Source: Marvinbryantia formatexigens DSM 14469
GTDB lineage: Bacteria; Bacillota; Clostridia; Lachnospirales; Lachnospiraceae
Direction of reading: 5' to 3'
DNA: 64,000 nucleotides
Assembly: GCF_025148285.1 (NCBI RefSeq)
Contig: NZ_CP102268.1
Span: forward strand, 2,583,001 to 2,647,000
The notes under the pieces are model-generated. The model saw only the letters and a program-made list of their open reading frames with translations, searched no databases and was not told the DNA's origin. This document shows positions 53,238 through 62,727 of this stretch, piece by piece (positions within the stretch are counted from its first letter, which is position 1; each line of letters opens with the position of its first letter). Both the position numbers and the translations under genes were made by a program.

Positions 53238-55019
53238 CTATATGCACTCAAACTGGCTTTGATAAAGCCTGTAGTAGGCGCCTTTTTTCGCCATCAGCTC
53301 TTCATGGCTGCCGGATTCGAGAATCTGTTTTCCATCCACATAGAAAATTCTGCTGGCTCCGCGGATGGTAGAAAGGCGGTGCGCGATAATAAAGGAGGTC
53401 CGGTTCTGCAGCATGGCGGCGATGCCGGACTGCACCAGAAGCTCCGTGTGCGTGTCGATGCTGGAGGTCGCCTCGTCCAGAATAAGGATGCGGGGGTCGG
53501 AGAGCATGGTGCGCGCAAATGCCAGAAGCTGGCGCTGACCGATGGAAAGCTGCGAGCTGCGCTCGCTGATTACGGTGTCGTAGCCGTGCTCCATTTTCAT
53601 GATAAAGTCGTGGGCGTTGACTGCCTTTGCCGCGATTATCATTTCTTCCTCTGTCGCATCGCTCTTTCCATAGCAGATATTTTCGCGCACGGTTCCGGTG
53701 AACAGGAAGGTGTCCTGTGTCATTACGCCCATCTGCCGCCGCAGGCTCTCCAGCGTGACATGGCGGGTGTCAAAGCCGTCAATGCAGATTCTGCCGTCCG
53801 TGACATCGTAAAAACGGCTGATAAGACTGACAATGGTGGTTTTTCCGGCTCCGGTAGGTCCCACAAGCGCAATCGTTTCGCCGGGTTGTACCGTAAAGCT
53901 GATATTTTCCAGAACCGGCTTGTCCGGCTCGTCGGGGTAGGCAAAGCTGACATGTTCAAAACGTACCTCGCCCTTTACCGGCGGCAGCGCCGTGCTGCCT
54001 GGCAGACTGGTGATTTCCGCCGGGGTATCCAGAATATCAAAAATACGCTCCGCGGCGGAAATATTTGTCACGATTTTATTATAAAAGCTCGACAGATTGC
54101 GAATCGGGCTCCAGAACATTCCCAGATAAGTCGAAAATGCCAGAAAGGTGCCGATGCCGATTTCGTCCGCGCCGATGATGCGGATGCCGATAAAATACAG
54201 CAGAAATCCGCCGACGCCCCAGGTGATTTCTACCAGAGCGCCAAAGGTATCGCCAATGCGCACCGCATCGATAAAGCTGTCGCGGTATTCCATCGCGCAG
54301 CGCTCAAAATCCTGCTGACGCTCCGGCTCCGCGGCAAAGCTCTGCACAATGCGGATACCGGAAAAGCTTTCGTGGATAAAAGCGTTCAGATTCGAGTTTT
54401 TCTTGCGATGAATCTGCCACAGTTTATGCGCGGAAATCTGGATAAGAAACATTCCGGCGACCAGAAACGGCAGCGTGAGCAGCGCTGCCAGGGCAAGCCG
54501 CCAGCTTTTCACCAGCATGATACAGGCGACGCCGGCAACGGTGAGCAGGTCGGGCAGCAGCTTTGTCACACTGTCCGACAGCACATCCTTCAGAGAATTG
54601 ACGTCTCCGATGACGCGCGCCAGTATTTTTCCGGTGGGACGGCTGTCGAAAAAGTGAAAGCTCAGTGTCTGGATATGCTCATAAAGCTGGCTGCGGATAG
54701 TCAGGAGCACTTTGTTTGTGACATCCGCCATCATGCGCATCCAGCATCTTGTGCAGACCATATGCACAAGAAACAGCAGAAGTCCAACGGCGGCGAGGCG
54801 GCAAAGTCCGGCGGCATCGCTGTTTGCAACATAGGTATCGATGGCAAGCTCGATCATCAGCGGCGTCGCCAGTGTGATGAAAAGCGTGACGAGCAGCAGC
54901 AGCGCCACAGCCGCCAGCATCTTTTTATAAGCGAAAAGATAGCGGTAAAGACGCAGAAGCGTCGCTGTTTTGGGGACATCATGCATAACCTCGTCTTCGC
55001 GGACGGAATTTACGGACAT
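53238..55019 (-). CDS. ABC exporter subunit, canonical half (BmrC/LmrC-like)
   Basis: A 593-residue fused membrane-ATPase protein. Six helices (residues about 20-310) are followed by an ATPase domain with GPTGAGKTT, Walker B ILILDEATSSIDTHTE (catalytic Glu present) and a degenerate signature LSIGQRQ in place of LSGGQ. The upstream partner shows the opposite: normal signature but Asp for Glu. Thus the two form a heterodimer with one working ATP site, as in TM287/288 and LmrCD multidrug exporters. It overlaps the partner by ten bases. Confidence 0.93.
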   Translation of the reverse strand: MSVNSVREDEVMHDVPKTATLLRLYRYLFAYKKMLAAVALLLLVTLFITLATPLMIELAIDTYVANSDAAGLCRLAAVGLLLFLVHMVCTRCWMRMMADVTNKVLLTIRSQLYEHIQTLSFHFFDSRPTGKILARVIGDVNSLKDVLSDSVTKLLPDLLTVAGVACIMLVKSWRLALAALLTLPFLVAGMFLIQISAHKLWQIHRKKNSNLNAFIHESFSGIRIVQSFAAEPERQQDFERCAMEYRDSFIDAVRIGDTFGALVEITWGVGGFLLYFIGIRIIGADEIGIGTFLAFSTYLGMFWSPIRNLSSFYNKIVTNISAAERIFDILDTPAEITSLPGSTALPPVKGEVRFEHVSFAYPDEPDKPVLENISFTVQPGETIALVGPTGAGKTTIVSLISRFYDVTDGRICIDGFDTRHVTLESLRRQMGVMTQDTFLFTGTVRENICYGKSDATEEEMIIAAKAVNAHDFIMKMEHGYDTVISERSSQLSIGQRQLLAFARTMLSDPRILILDEATSSIDTHTELLVQSGIAAMLQNRTSFIIAHRLSTIRGASRIFYVDGKQILESGSHEELMAKKGAYYRLYQSQFECI

Positions 55020-56986
55020 GGGAGTTCCTCCTCTCTGCGGAGCACAGAATTTCCGGGAGCAGAGACCGCGGCCTCCGGCGGTGACACAGTTTCCGGAGAC
55101 AATGCAGTTTTCGGCGGCGATGCAGTTTCTGGCGGCGATACAGTTTCCGGCGGCAGTGCAGCATCCAGCGGCGACACAGTTTTCGGCAGGTTGTCAGCAC
55201 CGGCTTCTTCACCGTACTGCACGCACCAGGTCCGGTAATAGCGCCCTTTCTGCGCCATCAGCTCCGCGTGGGTGCCGCGCTCCGCAATGGTATTATTCTC
55301 CAGCACAATAATTTCGTCCGCAGAGCGGACAGCCGAAATACGGTGCCCGATAATAATCTTCGTGGAATGCTTCATTTCTTTTAAATTTTTCTGGATGATC
55401 TTTTCCGTTTCCATATCAAGCGCAGAGGTGGCATCGTCCAAAATCAGAATAGGAGCCTGCTTTGCAAGCGCGCGGGCAATGCTGATGCGCTGCTTCTGCC
55501 CGCCGGACAGACCGACGCCGCGCTCGCCGATGACAGTCTCATATTGATTTCCGAGACGGCTGATAAAACGGGAAGCGCCCGCCTGCCGGCACGCCCATTC
55601 GACCGTCTGCTGATTCATTTTTTCGCGGCAGCCGGTTTTTACGTTTTCCGTCACGGAATCGGAGAACAGAAATACCTCCTGCATCACGACGGAGGAGGAG
55701 GCGCGCAGCTTTGCCAGAGGCAGCTCGCGGATATCTGTTCCGTCCAGCAGAATGCGCCCCTCGGTCACATCGTAGAAGCGCTGTATCAGATTGACGATGG
55801 TGGTCTTTCCGGTGCCGGTCATGCCCATGATGCCAAGCGTCTGCCCCGGTTTCAGTGTGATATTAATGTCTCTTAATATTTCATGTCCGTCCAGAGAAAA
55901 GCCGACGTGCTCAAAAATAAGCTCCCCGGCGACTATATCTCCCGGACGTATTGCCGCAGCGCCGTCCTTCTGTGCGCTCCAGGTCGGGTCGGACGTTTCA
56001 GAGGAGCTGGCGTTCTGCGCTGCCGCAGCAGGGTCCGTAATCTGCGGCGTCTGCTGCGCCACCTTTTTGATTTTTCTCCAGGAGGCGAACGCCGATGCGA
56101 TATCGTTGCTCAGCCAGCCGAGAATCTCCATCGGCCAGATGACATTATTTGCATATTCGGAAAACGCGCCGAGCGCGCCAATCGTCATCCTGCCGGAAAT
56201 CACCATCAGACCACCGATAATCACAACTGCCAGCAGCATCACCTTTCCGAGAAAGGTAATCAGCGGCTGGTATCTGGCAAGCAGCTTTGCCTGCTCCATA
56301 TTCAAATCGTAAAACAGCCGGTTGTGACGGCTGAACTTGCTGATTTCATAATCCTCCCGCGCAAAGGCTTTGACGGTACGCACACCGGCGATGCATTCCT
56401 GCGCGACAGTATTCAGCTCGGCGGTCTCCTCGCTGATCTGGTCGTACACTTTGCCGAGCCCATTTTCCATGCGCACGGCGCAGAAACCAATCAGCGGCAG
56501 CAGCGCCAGCGGAACCAGGGTGAGATACGGATTCAGACGGAACATGCAGACCAGCACGAGGATGGTATGCGTAAGCGCCTCAACGGCGAGGATGCCGACG
56601 AAGCCGACGGCTGCCCAGACCTTATCGACGTCCTCTTTTGTGCGTGTCATCAGCTCGCCGGTGTTGTGCCGGTCGAAGAAATCCATTGACATGGTCTGGA
56701 GATGCCGGAACAAATCGCGGCGCATATGATAGCCGACGGAAACGCCGATATAATCATAGGTAAATTCCTTAATGTACTGAAAGACGGCGCGTCCGATGCC
56801 GATGCCAAGCAATCCGAACAGAAGCCGCATCAGCAGCTCCATCTGTCCGCCGACGATTACATCATCAATAATGCGCCGGGTAATCTGCGGCGCCATCATA
56901 TCCAGCGCAATGCTGATGAGCATCGCGGCAAAGCCGAGCAGGTACAGAAAGCCGTAGCGCTTCATATAAGTACCCAGTTTTTTCAT
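55010..56986 (-). CDS. ABC exporter subunit, degenerate-site half, with repeat tail
   Basis: A 658-residue ABC exporter half. Six helices span residues 15-310, then a linker and ATPase domain: GMTGTGKTT, signature LSGGQKQR, Walker B ILILDDATSALDMET (Asp for the catalytic Glu). After the domain, about 55 residues form a repetitive tail built of (S/L)PPETV-like units, such as ALPPETVSPPETASPPKTAL. The tail runs into the start of the next gene. Length without the tail (about 600) is normal. Translation starts inside the end of the AraC gene (four-base overlap). Substrate unknown; drug or peptide export is inferred from the class. Confidence 0.92.
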   Translation of the reverse strand: MKKLGTYMKRYGFLYLLGFAAMLISIALDMMAPQITRRIIDDVIVGGQMELLMRLLFGLLGIGIGRAVFQYIKEFTYDYIGVSVGYHMRRDLFRHLQTMSMDFFDRHNTGELMTRTKEDVDKVWAAVGFVGILAVEALTHTILVLVCMFRLNPYLTLVPLALLPLIGFCAVRMENGLGKVYDQISEETAELNTVAQECIAGVRTVKAFAREDYEISKFSRHNRLFYDLNMEQAKLLARYQPLITFLGKVMLLAVVIIGGLMVISGRMTIGALGAFSEYANNVIWPMEILGWLSNDIASAFASWRKIKKVAQQTPQITDPAAAAQNASSSETSDPTWSAQKDGAAAIRPGDIVAGELIFEHVGFSLDGHEILRDINITLKPGQTLGIMGMTGTGKTTIVNLIQRFYDVTEGRILLDGTDIRELPLAKLRASSSVVMQEVFLFSDSVTENVKTGCREKMNQQTVEWACRQAGASRFISRLGNQYETVIGERGVGLSGGQKQRISIARALAKQAPILILDDATSALDMETEKIIQKNLKEMKHSTKIIIGHRISAVRSADEIIVLENNTIAERGTHAELMAQKGRYYRTWCVQYGEEAGADNLPKTVSPLDAALPPETVSPPETASPPKTALSPETVSPPEAAVSAPGNSVLRREEELPCP

Positions 56987-57864
56987 GATTTGTTGCTTCC
57001 TTTTTTTTCAATTAGTTTTTTATCCTGGCGGTTCTGCATCCGGTACTGCATGGGACTGATGCCTTGTATCCGGCGGAAGCTCTGCGAAAAATAGCTTGGC
57101 GAGGAAAAGCCGAGCATCTGGGAAATCTCGGAGAGCGTCAGGTCGGTCTCTGTCAGCAGATAAAGGCTTTCCTGTATCCGGCAGGAAAGAAGATAGCTGA
57201 TGGGCGAGGTATCGTATGCATGGCGGAACAGGTGCGCCAGATAATATTTGCTCACATGGGCAACGGCGGCGAGGTCGTCCAGCGTAATATTTTCTTTAAA
57301 ATGATTGTCAATATAGCGGCGGACGATGGCGGCCTCCCGGCTTGATTTGCGGGAGGAGGGCACGAAGGTGACGGTAAACTGGCTGCGGCGCATCAGCAGA
57401 AGCAGCACGACCTCCAGCAAATCCTGGCAGACAGTATTGTAGCCGGGCTGTTTGCTTTCAATCTCCTTTAAAAGATTGTTCAGATAGAAAAGGAGCAGCT
57501 CGCTGTTTGCCTGGAAATGCACGATGGAATAGCCGTCCTCCCCGGAATCCCCGGCGACCGCCTCCAGACCGTCGATGCCCAGAACAATATATTCCAGAGG
57601 AAGCTCGTCGGAGCTGACCTCTGTGTGCTCCACATTGGAGTTGACGGTGATAACATCGCTTGTCGTAATGGGAATGCTCTGGCTGGCAAGCTGCAGATAG
57701 CCGCATCCGCCGGTAATAAAAAAGAGCTCGGCGCAGGGATGGGTGTGCAGCGTGGAATGCCACTCGGCGCTGTAGCGCGCCGTACTGACGTAGAGCAGCC
57801 GGGTGACAGAACGGTCTACCGGATTGGTGGCGAGAGAATCAAGAACATAGCGGCTGGTACTCAT
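56983..57864 (-). CDS. AraC family transcriptional regulator
   Basis: A 293-residue regulator: N-terminal cupin-like sensor (HTHPCAELFFITGGCGYLQ) and C-terminal double helix-turn-helix (TLDDLAAVAHVSKYYLAHLF; LTLSEISQMLGFSSPSYFSQ; closing FRRIQGISPMQYR). The frame is open to 57984, but the promoter's -10 lies there and AAAAGGAG precedes the ATG at 57864, so I chose that. It is first in an operon with the two exporter genes, which it probably controls. Confidence 0.92.
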   Translation of the reverse strand: MSTSRYVLDSLATNPVDRSVTRLLYVSTARYSAEWHSTLHTHPCAELFFITGGCGYLQLASQSIPITTSDVITVNSNVEHTEVSSDELPLEYIVLGIDGLEAVAGDSGEDGYSIVHFQANSELLLFYLNNLLKEIESKQPGYNTVCQDLLEVVLLLLMRRSQFTVTFVPSSRKSSREAAIVRRYIDNHFKENITLDDLAAVAHVSKYYLAHLFRHAYDTSPISYLLSCRIQESLYLLTETDLTLSEISQMLGFSSPSYFSQSFRRIQGISPMQYRMQNRQDKKLIEKKGSNKS

Positions 57865-57982
57865 ACAAAAAACTCCTTTTCCATAGGGGATCTTCTGAAA
57901 AATGCTTATATCTGGGAGGGCCAGGGTCTTTCCCCATTTATGAGCAGGCTCATGCGGGTCCGGATCTTTTGCTCCTGGCATC

Positions 57983-58011
57983 ATTATATGTCAAAATGTA
58001 TGGACAGGCAA
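57983..58011 (-). promoter_or_regulatory. Promoter of the AraC-ABC-ABC operon
   Basis: On the minus strand: -35 TTGCCT (58006-58011), 17-base spacer, -10 TATAAT (57983-57988). It gives a leader of about 112 bases. The gap to 58150 shows no gene. Confidence 0.75.
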
Positions 58012-58150
58012 GAAACGATTGCTGATTTTAATGGAATGTAGTAAACTACAAATGGCAGCTTTGTCATCTGACGCCAGCGCTGCTCTGCAAATGGCGCGGA
58101 CGGAACTGTTACAATTAAAATGATGAAAATTTATCCGAGGTGAAAAATAC

Positions 58151-59350
58151 GTGAGTGCAATCGTTACATTGAAAAAAGGAGAAGGAAGAACCGTAAAATC
58201 CGGCGGAATGTGGATTTATGATAACGAAATCGCGTCCATTGCCGGAAGCTTTGCGGACGGAGATATCGTGCTGGTGCATGACTTTGACGGGTATCCGCTG
58301 GGACGCGGTTTTATCAACCGTCATTCAAAGATACGCATCCGCCTGATGACCAGAAACGCGGCACAGGAGATTGACCGGGATTTTATCCGTATGCGCGTGC
58401 AGAACGCCTGGAATTACCGCAAAAAAACGGTGGATACCGGGAGCTGCCGCCTGATTTTCGGCGAGGCGGATTTTCTTCCGGGCATTGTGATTGATAAATT
58501 CTCCGATGTGCTGGTGGTGGAATCGCTGGCGCTCGGTATTGACCGTCTGAAGGAGACGATCGTGGAAGCGCTGAAGGAGGTGCTGGCAGAGGACGGCGTC
58601 ATTATCCGCGGCGTTTATGAGCGCAGCGACGCCAAGGTGCGCGAGCAGGAGGGCATGGAGCGCTGCAAGGGGTTTCTCGGCGAGCCGTTTGATACGAATG
58701 TGCTGATTGAGGAAAACGGCGTGAAATATATGGTGGACGTGGTAAACGGGCAGAAGACCGGATTTTTCCTCGACCAGAAATATAATCGGCAGTCCATCCG
58801 GCGGCTCTGTCCGGGCGCGCGGGTGCTCGACTGCTTTACCCATACGGGCTCTTTTGCGCTGAATGCCGGAGCGGCAGGCGCGGCGGAGGTGCTTGGCGTG
58901 GATGCATCGCAGACGGGCGTGGAGCAGGCAGAGCTGAACGCGCGGCTGAACGGTCTGGAAGACCGCGTAAAATTTGTCTGCCGCGATGTCTTTGAGCTGC
59001 TGCCGGAGCTGGAGGAGAAGGGGGAAACCTTTGATTTGGTAATTCTCGACCCGCCGGCGTTCACAAAGTCGCGCAGCTCCGTGAAAAATGCCGTCAAAGG
59101 ATACCGGGAGATTAATCTGCGCGCTATGAAGCTGGTGAAGGATGGTGGCTTTCTTGCCACCTGTTCCTGCTCGCATTTCATGACGTACGAGCTGTTTACC
59201 CAGACGATCCGGCAGGCGGCGCAGAATGTCCACAAACGCCTGCGCCAGGTGGAATTTCGCACGCAGGCGCCCGACCATCCGATTTTGTGGGCGGCGGACG
59301 AATCCTATTATCTGAAATTTTATATTTTCCAGGTCTGTGACGAAAAGTAG
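58151..59350 (+). CDS. rlmI: Class I rRNA methyltransferase, RlmI-like
   Basis: A 399-residue SAM-dependent methyltransferase. An N-terminal PUA domain (VTLKKGEGRTVKSGGMWIYDNEI) binds RNA, then a Rossmann domain with VLDCFTHTGSFALNAGAAGA (SAM site), DLVILDPPAF and a catalytic Cys in FLATCSCSHFM. RlmI makes m5C1962 in 23S rRNA; RlmI-type proteins in Firmicutes may differ in site. The GTG start follows CGAGGTG. It is 27 bases before feoB. Confidence 0.9.
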   Translation: MSAIVTLKKGEGRTVKSGGMWIYDNEIASIAGSFADGDIVLVHDFDGYPLGRGFINRHSKIRIRLMTRNAAQEIDRDFIRMRVQNAWNYRKKTVDTGSCRLIFGEADFLPGIVIDKFSDVLVVESLALGIDRLKETIVEALKEVLAEDGVIIRGVYERSDAKVREQEGMERCKGFLGEPFDTNVLIEENGVKYMVDVVNGQKTGFFLDQKYNRQSIRRLCPGARVLDCFTHTGSFALNAGAAGAAEVLGVDASQTGVEQAELNARLNGLEDRVKFVCRDVFELLPELEEKGETFDLVILDPPAFTKSRSSVKNAVKGYREINLRAMKLVKDGGFLATCSCSHFMTYELFTQTIRQAAQNVHKRLRQVEFRTQAPDHPILWAADESYYLKFYIFQVCDEK

Positions 59351-59377
59351 AAAATAAAGGAAAAGGGGATACGGAAG

Positions 59378-61744
59378 ATGACACTGAAGGAACTGGAGAT
59401 CGGGAAATCTGCGGTAGTCACAGCGGTCGGCGGTGAGGGCGCGCTGCGGCAGCATTTCCTGGATATGGGCGTGATTCCGGGTGCGGAGATCACACTGGTA
59501 AAATATGCGCCGATGGGCGACCCGATGGAGCTGCGGATTCACGGCTACGAGCTGACGCTGCGCCTGGCGGATGCGGAAAAAATAGAGATAGAAAAGAAGA
59601 AAGCGGCGGCGAAAGCGCCGGAAGGGAAATCCGGGGCGCGCGCGGATTCCCGGAAAAAAGTGGAGCATCCGGGGCTTGGCGAGGGCGGACGTTATCACGT
59701 GAAGGCGGACGAGCATCCGCTGCCGGAGGGCACGAAGCTTACATTTGCGCTGGCGGGCAATCAGAACTGCGGAAAGACAACACTTTTTAATCAGCTCACC
59801 GGCTCCAATCAGCACGTCGGCAACTTTCCGGGAGTGACGGTGGACAGAAAAAGCGGCTCCATCAAGGGCTATCCGCAGACGGAGATTACCGATTTGCCGG
59901 GCATTTACTCGATGTCGCCGTACAGCAGCGAGGAGCTTGTCACGCGGCAGTTTATCATCGGGGAAAAGCCGACCGGCATTATCAACATTGTCGATGCGAC
60001 CAATATTGAGCGTAATCTTTATCTGACGATGCAGCTTATGGAGCTGGACGTGCCGATGGTGCTGGCGCTGAATATGATGGACGAGGTACGCGGAAACGGC
60101 GGCTCGGTGCGCATCAATGAAATGGAGGAGCTGCTGGGGATTCCGGTGGTGCCGATCTCGGCGGCGAAAAATGAAGGCGTGGATGAGCTTGTCCGCCATG
60201 CGATCCATGTGGCGCAGTACCAGGAGCGTCCGGGAAGGACGGATTTCTGCAGCCAGGATGAGCACGGGGGCGCGGTGCACCGCTGCCTGCACGGCATTAT
60301 GCATCTGATTGAGGACCACGCGAAGGCGGCGGGGATTCCGGTGCGCTTTGCGGCGACGAAGCTGGTGGAGGGCGATGAGCGGATTTTAAGTGCGCTGGCG
60401 CTTTCGCAGAATGAAAAAGAAATGATTGAGCATATCATCTGCCAGATGGAGGAAGAGCGCGGTCTGGACCGTGCGGCGGCGATCGCCGATATGCGGTTTG
60501 ATTTCATACAGAAGCTGGTGGATGAGACGGTGGTAAAGCCGCAGGAGAGCAGGGAACATGTGCGCAGCAGAAAGATTGACCGCGTTCTGACCGGAAAATA
60601 TACGGCGATTCCGGCGTTTGTCGGCATCATGGGACTGGTGTTTTATCTCACATTCAATGTGATCGGCGCGTGGCTGCAGGGGCTTCTGGAGTTGGGAATC
60701 GGTTATCTGACGGATGCAGTGGACGTCTGTCTTACCTCGTGGAATATTAATGAGGCCATCCACTCGCTGATTATCGACGGCATTTTTAACGGCGTTGGCA
60801 GCGTGTTGAGCTTCCTGCCGATCATCGTGACGCTGTTCTTTTTCCTGTCGCTCCTGGAGGACACGGGTTATATGGCGCGGGTGGCGTTCGTGATGGATAA
60901 GCTGCTGCGAAAGATCGGCCTTTCCGGCAGAAGTATCGTGCCGATGCTGATCGGCTTTGGCTGTACCGTTCCGGGCGTTATGGCGAGCAGGACGCTGCCG
61001 TCCGAGCGCGACCGTAAAATGACGATCATGCTCACGCCGTTTATGAGCTGCTCGGCAAAGCTGCCGATTTACGGATTTTTTGCGTCCGCCTTTTTCCCGG
61101 AGCACGCCGCGCTGGTGATGGTGGGGTTGTATTTTATCGGTATCCTTGTGGGAATCCTGGTGGCGCTGATTTCCAAAAACAGTATGTTTAAGGGTGAGGC
61201 GGTGCCGTTTGTGATGGAGCTTCCGAATTACCGCCTTCCGGGAGCAAAGAACGTGGCGCAGCTTCTGTGGGAGAAGGCAAAGGACTTTCTGCAGAGAGCC
61301 TTTACGGTCATTTTTATGGCGACCATCATCATCTGGTTTTTGCAGACCTTTGACTTGCACTTCCAGATGGTGAGCGATTCGCAGAACAGCATCCTGGCGG
61401 TTGTCGCCGGATGGATTGCGCCGCTGTTTGCGCCGCTCGGCTTTGGCGACTGGCGGATTTCCACGGCGCTGATTACCGGCTTCATGGCAAAAGAAAGCGT
61501 TGTGTCTACGCTTAACGTGCTCTTTGGCAGCACAGAGGCGGTGCTGGCGGCAATCTCACCGCTGGCGGCGGCTTCCCTGCTGGTGTTCTGCCTGCTGTAC
61601 ACTCCGTGCGTTGCCGCGATTGCTTCCATTAAAAGAGAGCTTGGCGGCAAATGGGCGGCAGGCGTGGTCATCGGGCAGTGTGCGATTGCCTGGGTGTGTG
61701 CGCTCCTTGTCCGTCTTATCGGGATGCTGTTCGGGCTGGGATAA
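59378..61744 (+). CDS. feoB: FeoA-FeoB fusion, ferrous iron transporter
   Basis: A 788-residue protein. Residues 1-70 are a FeoA domain (SH3-like; LKELEIGKSAVV...FLDMGVIPGAEI). After a Lys/Ala-rich linker comes the FeoB GTPase: GNQNCGKTTLFNQ near residue 127, DLPGIYSMSPYSSEE (G3), and NMMD (G4). The membrane part has about ten helices with GFGCTVPGVMASR and the second Gate motif CLLYTPCVAAI; both contain the conserved Cys. It imports Fe2+. No Fur box was identified. AAGGGGAT stands before the start. Confidence 0.95.
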   Translation: MTLKELEIGKSAVVTAVGGEGALRQHFLDMGVIPGAEITLVKYAPMGDPMELRIHGYELTLRLADAEKIEIEKKKAAAKAPEGKSGARADSRKKVEHPGLGEGGRYHVKADEHPLPEGTKLTFALAGNQNCGKTTLFNQLTGSNQHVGNFPGVTVDRKSGSIKGYPQTEITDLPGIYSMSPYSSEELVTRQFIIGEKPTGIINIVDATNIERNLYLTMQLMELDVPMVLALNMMDEVRGNGGSVRINEMEELLGIPVVPISAAKNEGVDELVRHAIHVAQYQERPGRTDFCSQDEHGGAVHRCLHGIMHLIEDHAKAAGIPVRFAATKLVEGDERILSALALSQNEKEMIEHIICQMEEERGLDRAAAIADMRFDFIQKLVDETVVKPQESREHVRSRKIDRVLTGKYTAIPAFVGIMGLVFYLTFNVIGAWLQGLLELGIGYLTDAVDVCLTSWNINEAIHSLIIDGIFNGVGSVLSFLPIIVTLFFFLSLLEDTGYMARVAFVMDKLLRKIGLSGRSIVPMLIGFGCTVPGVMASRTLPSERDRKMTIMLTPFMSCSAKLPIYGFFASAFFPEHAALVMVGLYFIGILVGILVALISKNSMFKGEAVPFVMELPNYRLPGAKNVAQLLWEKAKDFLQRAFTVIFMATIIIWFLQTFDLHFQMVSDSQNSILAVVAGWIAPLFAPLGFGDWRISTALITGFMAKESVVSTLNVLFGSTEAVLAAISPLAAASLLVFCLLYTPCVAAIASIKRELGGKWAAGVVIGQCAIAWVCALLVRLIGMLFGLG

Positions 61745-61798
61745 GCGGCAGTACGTGAACAGGAATGCGATATTAATTCTGCGAACATGGAGGAAACT

Positions 61799-62644
61799 AT
61801 GCAATACTATGTCGCCCCGCTGGAGGGCATTACGGGCTATATTTTCCGCAGCGCCCACCACAAATATTTTCCGGGTGCGGACAAATATTTTATCCCGTTC
61901 ATCGAGCCGAAGCCAAACTCAAAAAAGATTTTTTCCGCGCGGGAATTAAATGATATACTGCCGGAACATAACCGGGGGATGCGGACCGTGCCGCAGATTC
62001 TCACAAACAAATGGGAAGATTTTGTGTGGACGGCGAAGCATCTGCAGGAATATGGCTATGATGAGGTAAATATCAACCTGGGATGTCCGTCGAAAACGGT
62101 GGTTTCTAAGAAGCGGGGAGCAGGCTTTCTCGCCGATCCGGAGGGTGTGGATGATTTTCTTGCACACATTTTTGACGCGCTGGACATGAAAATTTCCGTG
62201 AAGACACGTCTCGGCAGGGAGGATCCGGTGGAATTTCGCTGGCTTTTGGAGATTTACAACAAATATCCATTAGCGGAGCTGATCATCCATCCGCGCACGC
62301 AGAAAGAATTTTACGGCTTTACGCCGCACTATGAGATGTTTGCGGAAGCGTTGGAGGAAACCAGCCTGCCGGTGTGCTACAACGGGGATGTAAATACAAA
62401 AGAGGACTGCCGGGAAATAGAAAAACGTTTCCCGCAGATAACCGGTGTGATGATGGGAAGAGGGATTCTGCGAAATCCGGGACTGATTGGAGAGATACGT
62501 GGGGAAGAAAAGGCGGACATCCGGCGGCTGCGCAGCTTTCACGATGAGCTGTACGCCGCCTATCAGCAGGAAATGCCCGGCGATACGCAGGTATTATTTA
62601 AAATGAAGGAGCTGTGGACCTACCTGCGCCATTCTTTTTCATAG
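61799..62644 (+). CDS. dus: tRNA-dihydrouridine synthase
   Basis: A 281-residue FMN enzyme that reduces uridine in tRNA. YYVAPLEGITGYIFR opens the barrel; NINLGCPSK holds the catalytic Cys96; KTRLGREDPVEF and IIHPRTQKEFY are flavin-binding strands and VMMGRGILRNP ends the barrel. GGAGG at 61789-61793 serves the ATG at 61799; the ATG at 61787 lies before it. Shorter than DusB by about 40 residues at the C terminus, as in other small Clostridial Dus proteins. Confidence 0.93.
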   Translation: MQYYVAPLEGITGYIFRSAHHKYFPGADKYFIPFIEPKPNSKKIFSARELNDILPEHNRGMRTVPQILTNKWEDFVWTAKHLQEYGYDEVNINLGCPSKTVVSKKRGAGFLADPEGVDDFLAHIFDALDMKISVKTRLGREDPVEFRWLLEIYNKYPLAELIIHPRTQKEFYGFTPHYEMFAEALEETSLPVCYNGDVNTKEDCREIEKRFPQITGVMMGRGILRNPGLIGEIRGEEKADIRRLRSFHDELYAAYQQEMPGDTQVLFKMKELWTYLRHSFS

Positions 62645-62703
62645 ATGAGAAAACAGCAAAAAAATTATTTAAAGCGAAGCGTCTTGCAGAATATGACGCC
62701 GCT

Positions 62704-62726
62704 GTCGCCGCAGTTTTTGCGGCGAC
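62704..62726. terminator. Hairpin between convergent dus and oxidoreductase genes
   Basis: Perfect nine-base stem GTCGCCGCA with TGCGGCGAC, five-base loop, touching the stop codon of the minus-strand gene. On the minus strand a second GCGTC/GACGC stem and a T run (near 62660) follow. Confidence 0.65.
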
Positions 62727-62727
62727 C

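Noticed and set aside
53142-55238. A 698-codon open frame on the plus strand.
   Set aside because: It is antisense to both ABC exporter genes, whose ATPase motifs are intact; its own translation has no domain pattern and no ribosome site.
57865-57984. N-terminal extension of the AraC protein to 57984.
   Set aside because: The -10 box of a good promoter sits at 57983-57988, and a proper ribosome site precedes the later ATG.
58325-60319. A 664-codon open frame on the minus strand.
   Set aside because: It lies opposite rlmI and feoB and reads as low-complexity His/Arg-rich sequence, typical of the reverse of GC-rich codons.
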